DNA from: an uncultured Clostridia bacterium
Lineage (GTDB): Bacteria; Bacillota; Clostridia; Christensenellales; Aristaeellaceae
Length of the DNA stretch: 52,104 nt
Assembly (NCBI GenBank): GCA_947600345.1
Contig: CANQGC010000001.1
Span: 1 to 52,104 of the forward strand
Direction of reading: 5' to 3'
A model generated the notes under the pieces. The model was not told the DNA's origin. It saw only the letters and a list, made by a program, of their open reading frames with translations, and did no database searches. A program made the position numbers and the translations under genes. Positions 42,572 to 49,969 of this stretch are shown one piece after another (the first letter of the stretch is position 1; every line of letters begins with the position of its first letter).

Positions 42572-43260
42572 TCCGCCGCTTCCCACTGCTGCGCAGCGCG
42601 AATGATCTGGCCGCGCTGGTGAACGAGGTCGGCTTCGTGCCCTTCTTCATCAACGAGATCCCCGGCTTCTCCATAGAAGAGAGCACGCCCGGCGAGCTCT
42701 GGTTCGAGGAGGGCGCCGACGGCCCCTGGGAGTGGAAGGATCGCACCATCCAAGGCGCGGGCTGCGCCTATGGCAAGTTCTACCGGGGCCGCGCCATGTA
42801 CATAAGCCGCGAATGGTTTCCGGACTTCTGTAACTACCGCCGCGACGGCTACGACTTCGAGGGCTTCTATAACGACGGCCACGCCGGCAAGCGGGATAAG
42901 CGCCTGCTGGACGCGCTGGCGGAGACCGGCCCGGCGCAGGCGCGGGATCTGAAGCGCCAGGCTAAGTTCGATAAGGACGAGCGCCGGGGCTTCGATGGAT
43001 TGCTGACAAGGCTGCAGATGCAGACGTTTCTGCTGATCGACGGCATTGAGTACCGCACGGACCGCTTCGGCCAGCGCTACGGCTGGGGCGTGTGCCGCTA
43101 CGCGACGCCGGAGCAAAGGTTCGGAGAAGGCTTCCTGGCGGAAGCCTATGAAAGGGAGCCGAAGGAATCCGGACAAAGGATACTGGAGCAGCTTCATAAG
43201 CTCCTGCCCGACGCCAGCGAAAGCGCGCTCGCTGCAGTCCTGGGCAAAGGCCCATCGTAA
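42568..43260 (+). CDS. AlkZ-related winged-helix protein
   Basis: 230 residues resembling part of the YcaQ/AlkZ DNA glycosylase group: mixed N-terminal part with WEWKDRTIQG, then helical/winged segments (TGPAQARDLKRQAKFDKDERRGFDGLLTRLQMQTFLLI). It lacks the full-length (about 390-residue) AlkZ and its catalytic QxQ motif is not seen, so DNA repair activity is uncertain. ATG 42568 overlaps the ftsK stop, so it is coupled to ftsK. Repeat copy R3 follows. Confidence 0.62.
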   Translation: MIRRFPLLRSANDLAALVNEVGFVPFFINEIPGFSIEESTPGELWFEEGADGPWEWKDRTIQGAGCAYGKFYRGRAMYISREWFPDFCNYRRDGYDFEGFYNDGHAGKRDKRLLDALAETGPAQARDLKRQAKFDKDERRGFDGLLTRLQMQTFLLIDGIEYRTDRFGQRYGWGVCRYATPEQRFGEGFLAEAYEREPKESGQRILEQLHKLLPDASESALAAVLGKGPS

Positions 43261-43265
43261 CCCCA

Positions 43266-43490
43266 GAAGGGAGAATCCAAGGAACCTCAGGTTCCTTGGC
43301 AGGAATTCTTAAGGGACAGCGTCCCTTAAGCAGGTCTGGGCGGAGCCCAGCGTCACCCCAGCGGCCCGCGGTATCCATCCAAAGCCCGACAAAGTGCCCC
43401 ACCGCCCCACCGCCCCCATACCGCGGGCCGCCGCGGCGCCTTTCAAATTGGAAAGCCAAGGCTTTCCAATTTGAAACAGCCGCCACTAAC
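43266..43490 (+). repeat. Mosaic hairpin repeat, copy R3 (HP3-HP7 only)
   Basis: HP3 43277-43299, HP4 43308-43330 (arm CTTAAGGGAC), HP5 43336-43350 (CTGGGC/GCCCAG), HP6 43361-43431 (14-bp arms GCGGCCCGCGGTAT around a 43-nt loop) and HP7 43441-43476 (17-bp arms TTTCAAATTGGAAAGCC). The HP0-HP2 half is absent. The HP7 arms differ at several positions from R5 and R6 but pair perfectly. It occupies almost the whole gap to rimO. Confidence 0.85.
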
Positions 43491-43557
43491 TCTCAAGCGA
43501 ACCCCGCCCGTCCCCTACCCCCATCCCGCCGCCAAATACGAGAGAGGAAGCAATCCC

Positions 43558-44889
43558 ATGAGCAAAACCAATGCGCAAAAGCCCACCGCAGGCGTCGTCT
43601 CCCTGGGCTGCGCGAAGAACCTGGTGGACTCGGAAAACCTGCTGGGCATGCTCCGCGACCGGGGCTACGAGATCGTCTCCGATCCCTCCGAAGCGGAGAT
43701 CATATTCGTCAACACCTGCGGCTTCATCGAGTCCGCCAAGCAGGAATCCATCGACACCATCCTGGAGATGGCCGAGTACAAGAAGACCGGCAAATTGAAG
43801 CAGCTCTTCGTCACCGGCTGCCTGGCCCAGCGCTACGCAAGCGAGCTCGCGCAGGAGCTGCCCGAGGTGGACGGCTTCATGGGCGTGGCCGACTACGCCC
43901 GGCTCTACGACATGCTGGACGAGGCCAATTCCGGCGAACGCCCGGTCTACATGCGCGACGGCGAGCGCTTCTTCCAGTGCGGCCGCGTGCTCAGCGCCAA
44001 CGCCTTCTCCGCCTACGTCAAGATCTCCGACGGCTGCGATAACCGCTGTACCTACTGCGCGATCCCGCTGATCCGCGGCAGCTACGCCTCGCGCCCCTTC
44101 GACGACATCGTGGACGAGTGCAGAAGCCTCGCCGCACAGGGCGTGACGGAGCTCACGCTGATCGCCCAGGACACCAGCCGCTACGGCTGCGACCTCGGCG
44201 ACGGCCACTACCAGCTGCCGGAGCTCCTGCGCGCGGTCAGCGAGATCGAGGGCGTGCACTGGGTGCGCGTGCTCTACTGCTACCCGGACAGCACCGAGGA
44301 CCGGCTGCTGGACGAGATCGCCAATAATCCCAAGGTCGCGCCCTACCTGGACCTGCCGCTGCAGCACATCAACGACGACCTGCTCCGACGGATGAACCGC
44401 CGGGGTGACGCGGCGTGGATCAGGAGCCGCCTGGCGGAGTGCCGGAAGCGGGGCATCATCGTGCGCACCACGATGATCGTGGGCTTCCCGGGCGAGACGG
44501 ACGCGCAGTTCGCGGAGCTGCTGGACTTCGTGAAGGAGGCTCGCTTCGACCGGCTGGGCGCGTTCACCTACTCGCCGGAGGAGGGCACGCCCGCTGAGCG
44601 CATGCCGGACCAGATCGACGAGGAAGTGAAGGCCGAGCGGCTGGACCAGCTGATGATGCTGCAGCAGGCGATCTCCGCCGAGCTCATGGCGGAGCGCATC
44701 GGCACGGAGTGCGAGGTGCTGGTGGAGGGGCAGGACGAGGACGGCTGGTACGGCCGGTCCATCTACGAGGCCCCGGAGTCCGACGGTGTGATCCATTTGA
44801 ATGCGGACCGGGAGCTGGTTCCCGGGGAATACGTCCGCGCGCGGGTGGTCGCCGCGGACGCCTACGACCTGACGGCGGAGGTGCTGTGA
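43558..44889 (+). CDS. rimO: Ribosomal protein S12 methylthiotransferase RimO
   Basis: 443 residues. The N-terminal MTTase domain with its three cluster-binding Cys (GCAKN, NTCGF, TGCLAQ), the radical SAM motif CDNRCTYC (near 160) and a C-terminal TRAM domain. It methylthiolates an Asp of ribosomal protein S12. ATG 43558 has AGAGGA 9 nt upstream. It is 1 bp from pgsA. Confidence 0.94.
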   Translation: MSKTNAQKPTAGVVSLGCAKNLVDSENLLGMLRDRGYEIVSDPSEAEIIFVNTCGFIESAKQESIDTILEMAEYKKTGKLKQLFVTGCLAQRYASELAQELPEVDGFMGVADYARLYDMLDEANSGERPVYMRDGERFFQCGRVLSANAFSAYVKISDGCDNRCTYCAIPLIRGSYASRPFDDIVDECRSLAAQGVTELTLIAQDTSRYGCDLGDGHYQLPELLRAVSEIEGVHWVRVLYCYPDSTEDRLLDEIANNPKVAPYLDLPLQHINDDLLRRMNRRGDAAWIRSRLAECRKRGIIVRTTMIVGFPGETDAQFAELLDFVKEARFDRLGAFTYSPEEGTPAERMPDQIDEEVKAERLDQLMMLQQAISAELMAERIGTECEVLVEGQDEDGWYGRSIYEAPESDGVIHLNADRELVPGEYVRARVVAADAYDLTAEVL

Positions 44890-44890
44890 G

Positions 44891-45445
44891 ATGAATCTTC
44901 CGAATAAACTAACGATGCTTCGCGTGGTGATGATTCCACTGTTCGTGATTCTGGCGCTGGTGCAGCGGCAGTGGGCCCAGTACCTGGCGCTGCTGGTGTA
45001 CATCGCGGCCTGCGTCACGGATCTGTTCGATGGAAAGATCGCCCGGGCGCGGCACCTGGTCACCGACTTCGGCAAGTTTGCCGATCCCATCGCGGACAAG
45101 CTGCTGGTGATGTCGGCGCTCATTGTGCTGGTGGATTCCCAGAGGATGCCCGCCTGGGTGTGCATCGTGATGCTGGCGCGGGAGTTCATCATCTCCGGCC
45201 TGCGCATGGTGGCGGCGGGCAAGGGCACCGTGATCGCCGCGGCGATGCTGGGCAAGCTCAAGACGGTGTTCCAGATGAGCGCCACCATCGCGCTGATGCT
45301 GCTGGTGCCGGTACAGGGGCGGCCGCTGCTGGGCCACTTCGGCGTGGTGCTGGCAAACATACTGATGTACGTCGCCGCCGTGCTGACCATCGTCAGCGGC
45401 GTGGAGTACGTCATGAAGAACATCGACTGCATATCGGACATGTAG
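44891..45445 (+). CDS. pgsA: CDP-diacylglycerol--glycerol-3-phosphate 3-phosphatidyltransferase
   Basis: 184 residues, five to six membrane segments, with the CDP-alcohol phosphotransferase signature D-G-x2-A-R-x8-G-x3-D-x3-D in DLFDGKIARARHLVTDFGKF-ADPIAD. It makes phosphatidylglycerol phosphate. The start is 1 nt after the rimO stop. Repeat copy R4 begins on its stop codon. Confidence 0.93.
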   Translation: MNLPNKLTMLRVVMIPLFVILALVQRQWAQYLALLVYIAACVTDLFDGKIARARHLVTDFGKFADPIADKLLVMSALIVLVDSQRMPAWVCIVMLAREFIISGLRMVAAGKGTVIAAAMLGKLKTVFQMSATIALMLLVPVQGRPLLGHFGVVLANILMYVAAVLTIVSGVEYVMKNIDCISDM

Positions 45446-45600
45446 CAGGCAGGGCCTGCGCCCGTCTGCTGCCGCGTTGGAGCGACGGACTTTTGCCCCG
45501 TAGATTATGGGGCAAAAGCCCTGCGTCTGTGCGTCGGTTGGTTCCTTTGTTCGGAGCACGAAATCCAGCCCGTGGATTATGGGCTGGATTTCTTCGCTGG
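45445..45600 (+). repeat. Mosaic hairpin repeat, copy R4 (HP0-HP2 only)
   Basis: HP0 45445-45459 (GCAGGC/GCCTGC, starting on the last base of the pgsA stop), motif TCTGCTGCCGCG 45465-45476, HP1 45490-45518 (arm CTTTTGCCCC, loop with GTAGATTA), HP2 45560-45592 (arm GAAATCCAGCCC). The HP3-HP7 half is absent. The promoter of the next gene follows at 45616. Confidence 0.82.
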
Positions 45601-45615
45601 AATTGGGGTTGGGCG

Positions 45616-45643
45616 TTGACTTGTAGGGAAATTTTGTTATAAT
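45616..45643 (+). promoter_or_regulatory. Extended -10 sigma-A promoter of the glycerol-1-phosphate dehydrogenase gene
   Basis: TTGACT (45616-45621), 16-bp spacer, TATAAT (45638-45643) preceded by TGT, an extended -10. Confidence 0.78.
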
Positions 45644-45680
45644 TAGAGAAGAAGTTTTGGATGAAGGGGAGGCCTTTTCA

Positions 45681-47036
45681 TTGCCGGATTTTGATCGGAT
45701 GTCGCTGAACGAGCTCGTTCGGCCCGAGGGCTGGGACTGCGACTGCGGGAAGCATCACGTATGTGAATTGAAGTATCTGAAGATCGCGCGCGGGGCGCTG
45801 GCCTCCGTGCCGGAGATGGTGCGCGCGCTCGGGCGGACGAAGCCCTTCGTCGTCTGCGATTCCAACACCTACGCCGTGGCGGGGGAGAGGGTCTGCCAGA
45901 TCCTGGATGCGGCGGGCATTCCGCACGTGTGCTACGTCATTCCCGGCGAGAAGCTCTCGCCCGCCGAGTGGGAGGTCGGCAGCGCCGTGATGCAGTTCGA
46001 TCCCTCCTGCGACCTGCTGCTGGGCGTGGGCTCCGGCGTCATCAACGACACCTGCAAGGTGCTCAGCCACGCCATCGGCATCCCTTCCGCCATCGTCGGC
46101 ACCGCGCCCTCGATGGACGGCTACGCCTCGAACTCCTCCTCGATGGAGGTCAACCACGTGAAGGTCTCGCTCTACAACCACTGCCCCATCGGCGTGCTTC
46201 TGGACGTGGACGTGCTGGCCCAGGCGCCGATGCGCATGCTCTGGGCGGGCTTCGGCGACATGGTGGCCAAGTACGTGGCCATCTGCGAGTGGCGCATCTC
46301 CCACCTGGTCACCGGCGAGTACTACTGCGAGAACGTGGCGCAGATGATGCGCGCGGCGCTCAAGCGCGTGGTCGACGCCTCGGACGGCATCGCCAGCCGC
46401 GACCCGGACGCCATACAGTCCATCGCCGAGGGCCTGCTGATCGCGGGCATCGCCATGGCCTACGCCGAGATCTCCCGCCCGGCCAGTGGGCTTGAGCATT
46501 ACTTCTCCCACATGTGGGAGATGATGGCGCTGGAGCGCGGCGTCCCCTACGACCTGCACGGCATACAGGTGGGCGTGGGCACGGTGCTGACGCTCCGGCT
46601 CTACCGCTGGATCCGGACGCTGACGCCCGACCGCGCGCGGATGGAGGCCCACGCCGCCGCCTTCGATCCGATCGCCTGGGAGGCCCAGGTGCGGCGCATC
46701 TTCGGCAAAACCGCCGACGAGATCGTGTCCATCGAGCACAAGACCCACAAGAACGACCCCGACCGCCTGCAGAGGCGCATCGATGCCATCTGCGCGCACT
46801 GGGACGAGATCACCGCCATCATCGACGCCGAGCTTCCGGACTTCGACGGACTCTACGCGAAGATGAAGGCCACCGGAATGCCCACGGAGCCCCGGGACAT
46901 CGACATCCCCGATTCGGACGTGATCGACGCCTACCTGGGCGCGCGGGACATTCGCGACAAGTACCTCTCCTGCTCAATGCTCTGGGACATGGGCCTCGAG
47001 CGGGAAGCCGCGGAATTCCTGCGCGGCGCACTATAA
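45681..47036 (+). CDS. sn-glycerol-1-phosphate dehydrogenase (AraM/EgsA family)
   Basis: 451 residues of the iron/zinc polyol dehydrogenase family, AraM branch. Metal ligands are visible as Asp in FGDMVAKY (near 200), His in LEHYFSHMWEMM and His in DLHGIQVGVGT. The NAD loop is LGVGSGVINDTCK. AraM reduces dihydroxyacetone phosphate to sn-glycerol-1-phosphate, the archaeal-type stereoisomer. I start at TTG 45681 because AGGGGAGG (45665-45672) is 8 nt before it; earlier in-frame codons overlap that site, and ATG 45699 is the alternative. It lies downstream of pgsA but has its own promoter. Confidence 0.85.
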   Translation: MPDFDRMSLNELVRPEGWDCDCGKHHVCELKYLKIARGALASVPEMVRALGRTKPFVVCDSNTYAVAGERVCQILDAAGIPHVCYVIPGEKLSPAEWEVGSAVMQFDPSCDLLLGVGSGVINDTCKVLSHAIGIPSAIVGTAPSMDGYASNSSSMEVNHVKVSLYNHCPIGVLLDVDVLAQAPMRMLWAGFGDMVAKYVAICEWRISHLVTGEYYCENVAQMMRAALKRVVDASDGIASRDPDAIQSIAEGLLIAGIAMAYAEISRPASGLEHYFSHMWEMMALERGVPYDLHGIQVGVGTVLTLRLYRWIRTLTPDRARMEAHAAAFDPIAWEAQVRRIFGKTADEIVSIEHKTHKNDPDRLQRRIDAICAHWDEITAIIDAELPDFDGLYAKMKATGMPTEPRDIDIPDSDVIDAYLGARDIRDKYLSCSMLWDMGLEREAAEFLRGAL

Positions 47037-47063
47037 ATGTAATAGAAAAGTAAAGCTTTTCCA

Positions 47064-47088
47064 GGAACTTTTTAACCAGGGGGCAGTC
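47064..47088 (+). promoter_or_regulatory. Possible ECF-type sigma promoter before the first SH3 gene
   Basis: GGAACTTTTT (47064-47073) resembles the AAC-containing -35 of ECF sigma factors, and AGTC (47085-47088) could be a -10 related to CGTC. No sigma-A promoter is seen in this 76-bp gap. Confidence 0.35.
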
Positions 47089-47112
47089 CAAGGAATAAAG
47101 GAGTGGTGATTC

Positions 47113-47958
47113 ATGAAAAAGGCAGTTCTCCGGTTTGTCATTGCGCTTCTGACGATCTCCGTCGCTCTCACCGTCTTGACCGGAATCGCACTTGCGGATG
47201 CGATCTACGCCTCCGGCGGCGATTCCTACATCCGCAGCCAGCCGAGCCTGTCCGGCGCGCAGGTGGGTCTCTTCCCGGAAGGCGCCGTGGCCAGCTACCT
47301 GGGCAACAGCTCGGTGGACAGCCGAGGCGTGACCTGGTACTACATCTCCTACAACGGCAAGACCGGTTGGGTGTCCTCCCGCTACACTTCCTTCTCCGGA
47401 AGCTACAGCGCGCCGAGCTACAGCGTGCCGAGCTACGTCGTTCCCGGCTACAGCGTCCCCAGCTACAGCAGCGGCACGATCTACGCCTCCGGCGGCGATT
47501 CCTACATCCGCAGTCAGCCGAGCCTGTCCGGCACGCAGCTCGGAACCTTCCCGGAGGGCGCGGCGGCCAGCTACCTGGGCAACAGCTCGGTGGACAGCCG
47601 GGGCGTGACCTGGTACTACATCTCCTACAACGGCAAGACGGGCTGGGTGTCCTCCCGCTACACCTCCTTCACCGGAGGCTACAGCTACAGCGTGCCGAGC
47701 TACGTCGTGCCCGGCTATGTCGTGCCCGGCTACAGCGTGCCCTCCTACAGCGGCAGCGTCGTGTATGGCTCCGGCGGCGACTCCTACATCCGCAGCCAGC
47801 CGAGCCTGTCCGGCACGCAGATCGGAACCCTTCCGGAGGGCGCGGCGGCCAGCTACCTGGGCAACAGCTCGGTGGACAGCCGAGGCGTGACCTGGTACTA
47901 CATCTCCTACAACGGCAAGACGGGCTGGGTGTCCTCTCGCTACACCTACCTGTCCTGA
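47113..47958 (+). CDS. Secreted protein with three bacterial SH3 repeats (A)
   Basis: 281 residues: signal peptide (cleavage after ALA at 28) and three almost identical SH3-like repeats (about 30-93, 124-187 and 219-281; each GDSYIRSQPSLSG, SVDSRGVTWYYISYNGKTGWVSSRY). Linkers are Tyr/Val/Pro/Ser repeats (YSVPSYVVPGY) like a flexible wall-spanning stalk. Repeat units are near-identical in nucleotide sequence, indicating recent duplication. No enzyme domain, so it probably binds cell wall. AAAGGAG precedes the ATG. Terminator at 47972-47999. Confidence 0.85.
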   Translation: MKKAVLRFVIALLTISVALTVLTGIALADAIYASGGDSYIRSQPSLSGAQVGLFPEGAVASYLGNSSVDSRGVTWYYISYNGKTGWVSSRYTSFSGSYSAPSYSVPSYVVPGYSVPSYSSGTIYASGGDSYIRSQPSLSGTQLGTFPEGAAASYLGNSSVDSRGVTWYYISYNGKTGWVSSRYTSFTGGYSYSVPSYVVPGYVVPGYSVPSYSGSVVYGSGGDSYIRSQPSLSGTQIGTLPEGAAASYLGNSSVDSRGVTWYYISYNGKTGWVSSRYTYLS

Positions 47959-47971
47959 TCGAAAATTTCAA

Positions 47972-47999
47972 AGGCGGTCGCGAAAGCGGCCGTCTTTTT
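47972..47999 (+). terminator. Terminator of SH3 protein A
   Basis: A 9-bp stem with GAAA loop (left arm 47974-47982, right arm 47987-47995), followed by TTTTTG. Confidence 0.85.
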
Positions 48000-48093
48000 G
48001 AACAAAAGTGCTCAACCGGTGCGCTATACTGATATCAGAAAGTGAATCGAGCGGACGCGCCGCCGATTCTACAAAAACAAGGAGGGGTTCATC

Positions 48094-48843
48094 ATGAAGA
48101 AACTGTTCACCAAGAAGCTCGCGCTCGCAATGCTGCTCTGCCTGCTGCTGACCGCCATCTCCGCCACGGCCCTGGCCGACGGCATCACCGCCGTGGAGGA
48201 GCACTGCTACATCCGCACCGCGCCGGGACTGAACGGGGAGATCATCTACACGGTGCCCGTCGGCGCGACGGCGACCTACCTGGGCGATACGTCGGTGGAC
48301 AATCGCGGCGTGACCTGGTACAAGGCCACCTACGACGGCGTCACCGGCTGGATGTCCGGCCTGCAGATCAGCCTGAGCTCCGACTACAGCTCCTATGACG
48401 ATTACGGTTACGACCTGATCGCCGTGGAGGAGCACTGCTACATCCGCACCGCGCCGGGGCTGAACGGGGAGATCATCTACACGGTGCCGGTGGGTGCGGC
48501 GGCGGCCTACCTGGGCGATACGTCGGAGGACAACCGCGGCGTGACCTGGTACAAGGCCGACTACAACGGCATCCGGGGCTGGATGTCCAGCCTGCAGGTC
48601 AAGCTGAGCTACGGCGGCTCCGCTGGCTCCGCCGGCGGTGTCATCACGGCCGTGGAGGAGCACTGCTACATCCGCACCGCGCCGGGGTTGAACGGCGAGA
48701 TCATCTACACGGTGCCGGTGGGCGGCAAGGCGACCTACCTGTACGATACGTCGGTGGACAATCGTGGCGTGACCTGGTACAAGGCCACCTACGACGGCGT
48801 CACCGGCTGGATGTCCGGCCTCCAAATCCGCACAAACTTTTGA
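48094..48843 (+). CDS. Secreted protein with three bacterial SH3 repeats (B)
   Basis: 249 residues: signal peptide (cleavage after ALA near 29) and three repeats (about 30-95, 108-170 and 185-249) sharing AVEEHCYIRTAPGLNGEIIYTVPVG and DNRGVTWYKATYDGVTGWMSGLQ. Repeats resemble each other more than those in protein A, so the two genes expanded separately. A conserved Cys in each repeat (EEHCYIR) is unlike protein A. AGGAGGGG precedes the ATG. TATACT at 48025-48030 may be a -10 without a clear -35. Repeat copy R5 starts on the stop codon. Confidence 0.85.
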   Translation: MKKLFTKKLALAMLLCLLLTAISATALADGITAVEEHCYIRTAPGLNGEIIYTVPVGATATYLGDTSVDNRGVTWYKATYDGVTGWMSGLQISLSSDYSSYDDYGYDLIAVEEHCYIRTAPGLNGEIIYTVPVGAAAAYLGDTSEDNRGVTWYKADYNGIRGWMSSLQVKLSYGGSAGSAGGVITAVEEHCYIRTAPGLNGEIIYTVPVGGKATYLYDTSVDNRGVTWYKATYDGVTGWMSGLQIRTNF

Positions 48844-49365
48844 CGGCGGGGCCGTCGGCCATCTGCTGCCGCGTTTAAGCGACGGACTTGGGGCCCGTAG
48901 ATTATGGGCCCCAAGTCCTGCGGTGCGTTTCTGAAGGAGCGATTGTACGAAGCACGACCTCTGGCCCCATAGATCCGAGGGCCAGAGGTCTTCGTTTGGG
49001 GAACGGGAGCTTGGCCTAAACGCGGCAGCAGAAGGGAGAATCCAAGGAACCTCAGGTTCCTTGGCAGGAATTCTTAAGGGACAGAGTCCCTTAAGCAGGT
49101 CTGGACGGAGTCCAGAACGGGTCCGGGCGGAGCCCAGCGTTACTCCTGCGGCCCGCGGTATTCAAATCATTGCTTGGGAATGCGAACCAAGGCTCCATCG
49201 CCTCCATACCGCGGGCCGCGCGAGGCGAGTTTTTGGAATGGGAAGCCAGAAGGCTTCCCATTCCAAAAGAGCAAACGGACGCTTCGCTTTGCCCGCCCTA
49301 ACGCTGCGACAGAACCAAACCTCGGCATTTGCCAGAACAAGAAGGCTTTCCCCGATATTCTGAGT
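48842..49365 (+). repeat. Mosaic hairpin repeat, copy R5 (full length)
   Basis: HP0 48842-48856 (GACGG/CCGTC, overlapping the stop), motif 48860-48873, HP1 48884-48918 (arm GGACTTGGGGCCC), HP2 48956-48990 (arm GACCTCTGGCCC), inverse motif 49022-49032, HP3 49042-49064, HP4 49073-49095, HP5 variants 49101-49115 and 49125-49135, HP6 49148-49219 (14-bp arms), HP7 49231-49268 (17-bp arms TTTTGGAATGGGAAGCC) and a conserved tail to about 49365. The 49366-49608 remainder is AT-rich leader of the next gene. Confidence 0.88.
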
Positions 49366-49493
49366 GCCATCCAGATTCCCGGAGGGCGCTCTTTTGTTTG
49401 CTCAGAAAACTCAAAAGTAGAGTATGGATTCAAAAAATAGACATAATAGCATGGTATTTAGCCATAAGTCGGCACAATATTAGCATTCTCCCA

Positions 49494-49522
49494 TTGCTAG
49501 TTAGCATCCCAAAAGCTACAAT
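49494..49522 (+). promoter_or_regulatory. Sigma-A promoter of SH3 protein C
   Basis: TTGCTA (49494-49499), 17-bp spacer, TACAAT (49517-49522). It lies in an unusually AT-rich stretch (49430-49530). Confidence 0.65.
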
Positions 49523-49608
49523 ATACCCGTACCAAGGAAGCGCCAATCAAGCGGCGCTCCCCCAAGAATCCAGAATCCATACTTCCAATAATGAAAGGGG
49601 AATTTACC

Positions 49609-49914
49609 ATGAAGAACACTCTGAAGATTATGATCGCGATCATCCTGAGCCTGACTCTGATCCTTGGAACCGCCGCGCTGGCGTGCGACGAGGGCGGATA
49701 CTTCTACGGAGCCGTGGTCGCCACGGGCGGCGACAGCTACATTCGAGACGAACCGAACCTGAACGGAAGCATCCTCGGCAGCCTGGGCGAAGGTAGGACG
49801 GCGATCTTCTACGGATACAGCTCGTTTGACAGCCGCGGGGTAGAGTGGTACCTGATCGACACCGGCAGCACATTCGGCTGGGTGTCCTCCCGGTACACGA
49901 CGCTGTACTACTAA
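49609..49914 (+). CDS. Secreted single-SH3-repeat protein (C)
   Basis: 101 residues: signal peptide (cleavage after ALA near 25) and one SH3-like repeat (GGDSYIRDEPNLNGSILGSL, SFDSRGVEWYLIDTGSTFGWVSSRY) closest to those of protein A. ATG 49609 has AAAGGGG about 8 nt upstream; the longer in-frame start at 49591 overlaps that site. The gene and its promoter are bracketed by repeat copies R5 and R6 in opposite orientation. Confidence 0.83.
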   Translation: MKNTLKIMIAIILSLTLILGTAALACDEGGYFYGAVVATGGDSYIRDEPNLNGSILGSLGEGRTAIFYGYSSFDSRGVEWYLIDTGSTFGWVSSRYTTLYY

Positions 49915-49940
49915 TGATAGCAAGAGGGGGAAAGGAAGCG

Positions 49941-49968
49941 GAGGCCCGGAGCGAAAGCTCCGGGCCTC
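49941..49968 (+). terminator. Hairpin after SH3 protein C
   Basis: A 12-bp perfect stem (GAGGCCCGGAGC, 49941-49952, with 49957-49968) and a GAAA loop, followed by TATGTGT. Confidence 0.65.
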
Positions 49969-49969
49969 T

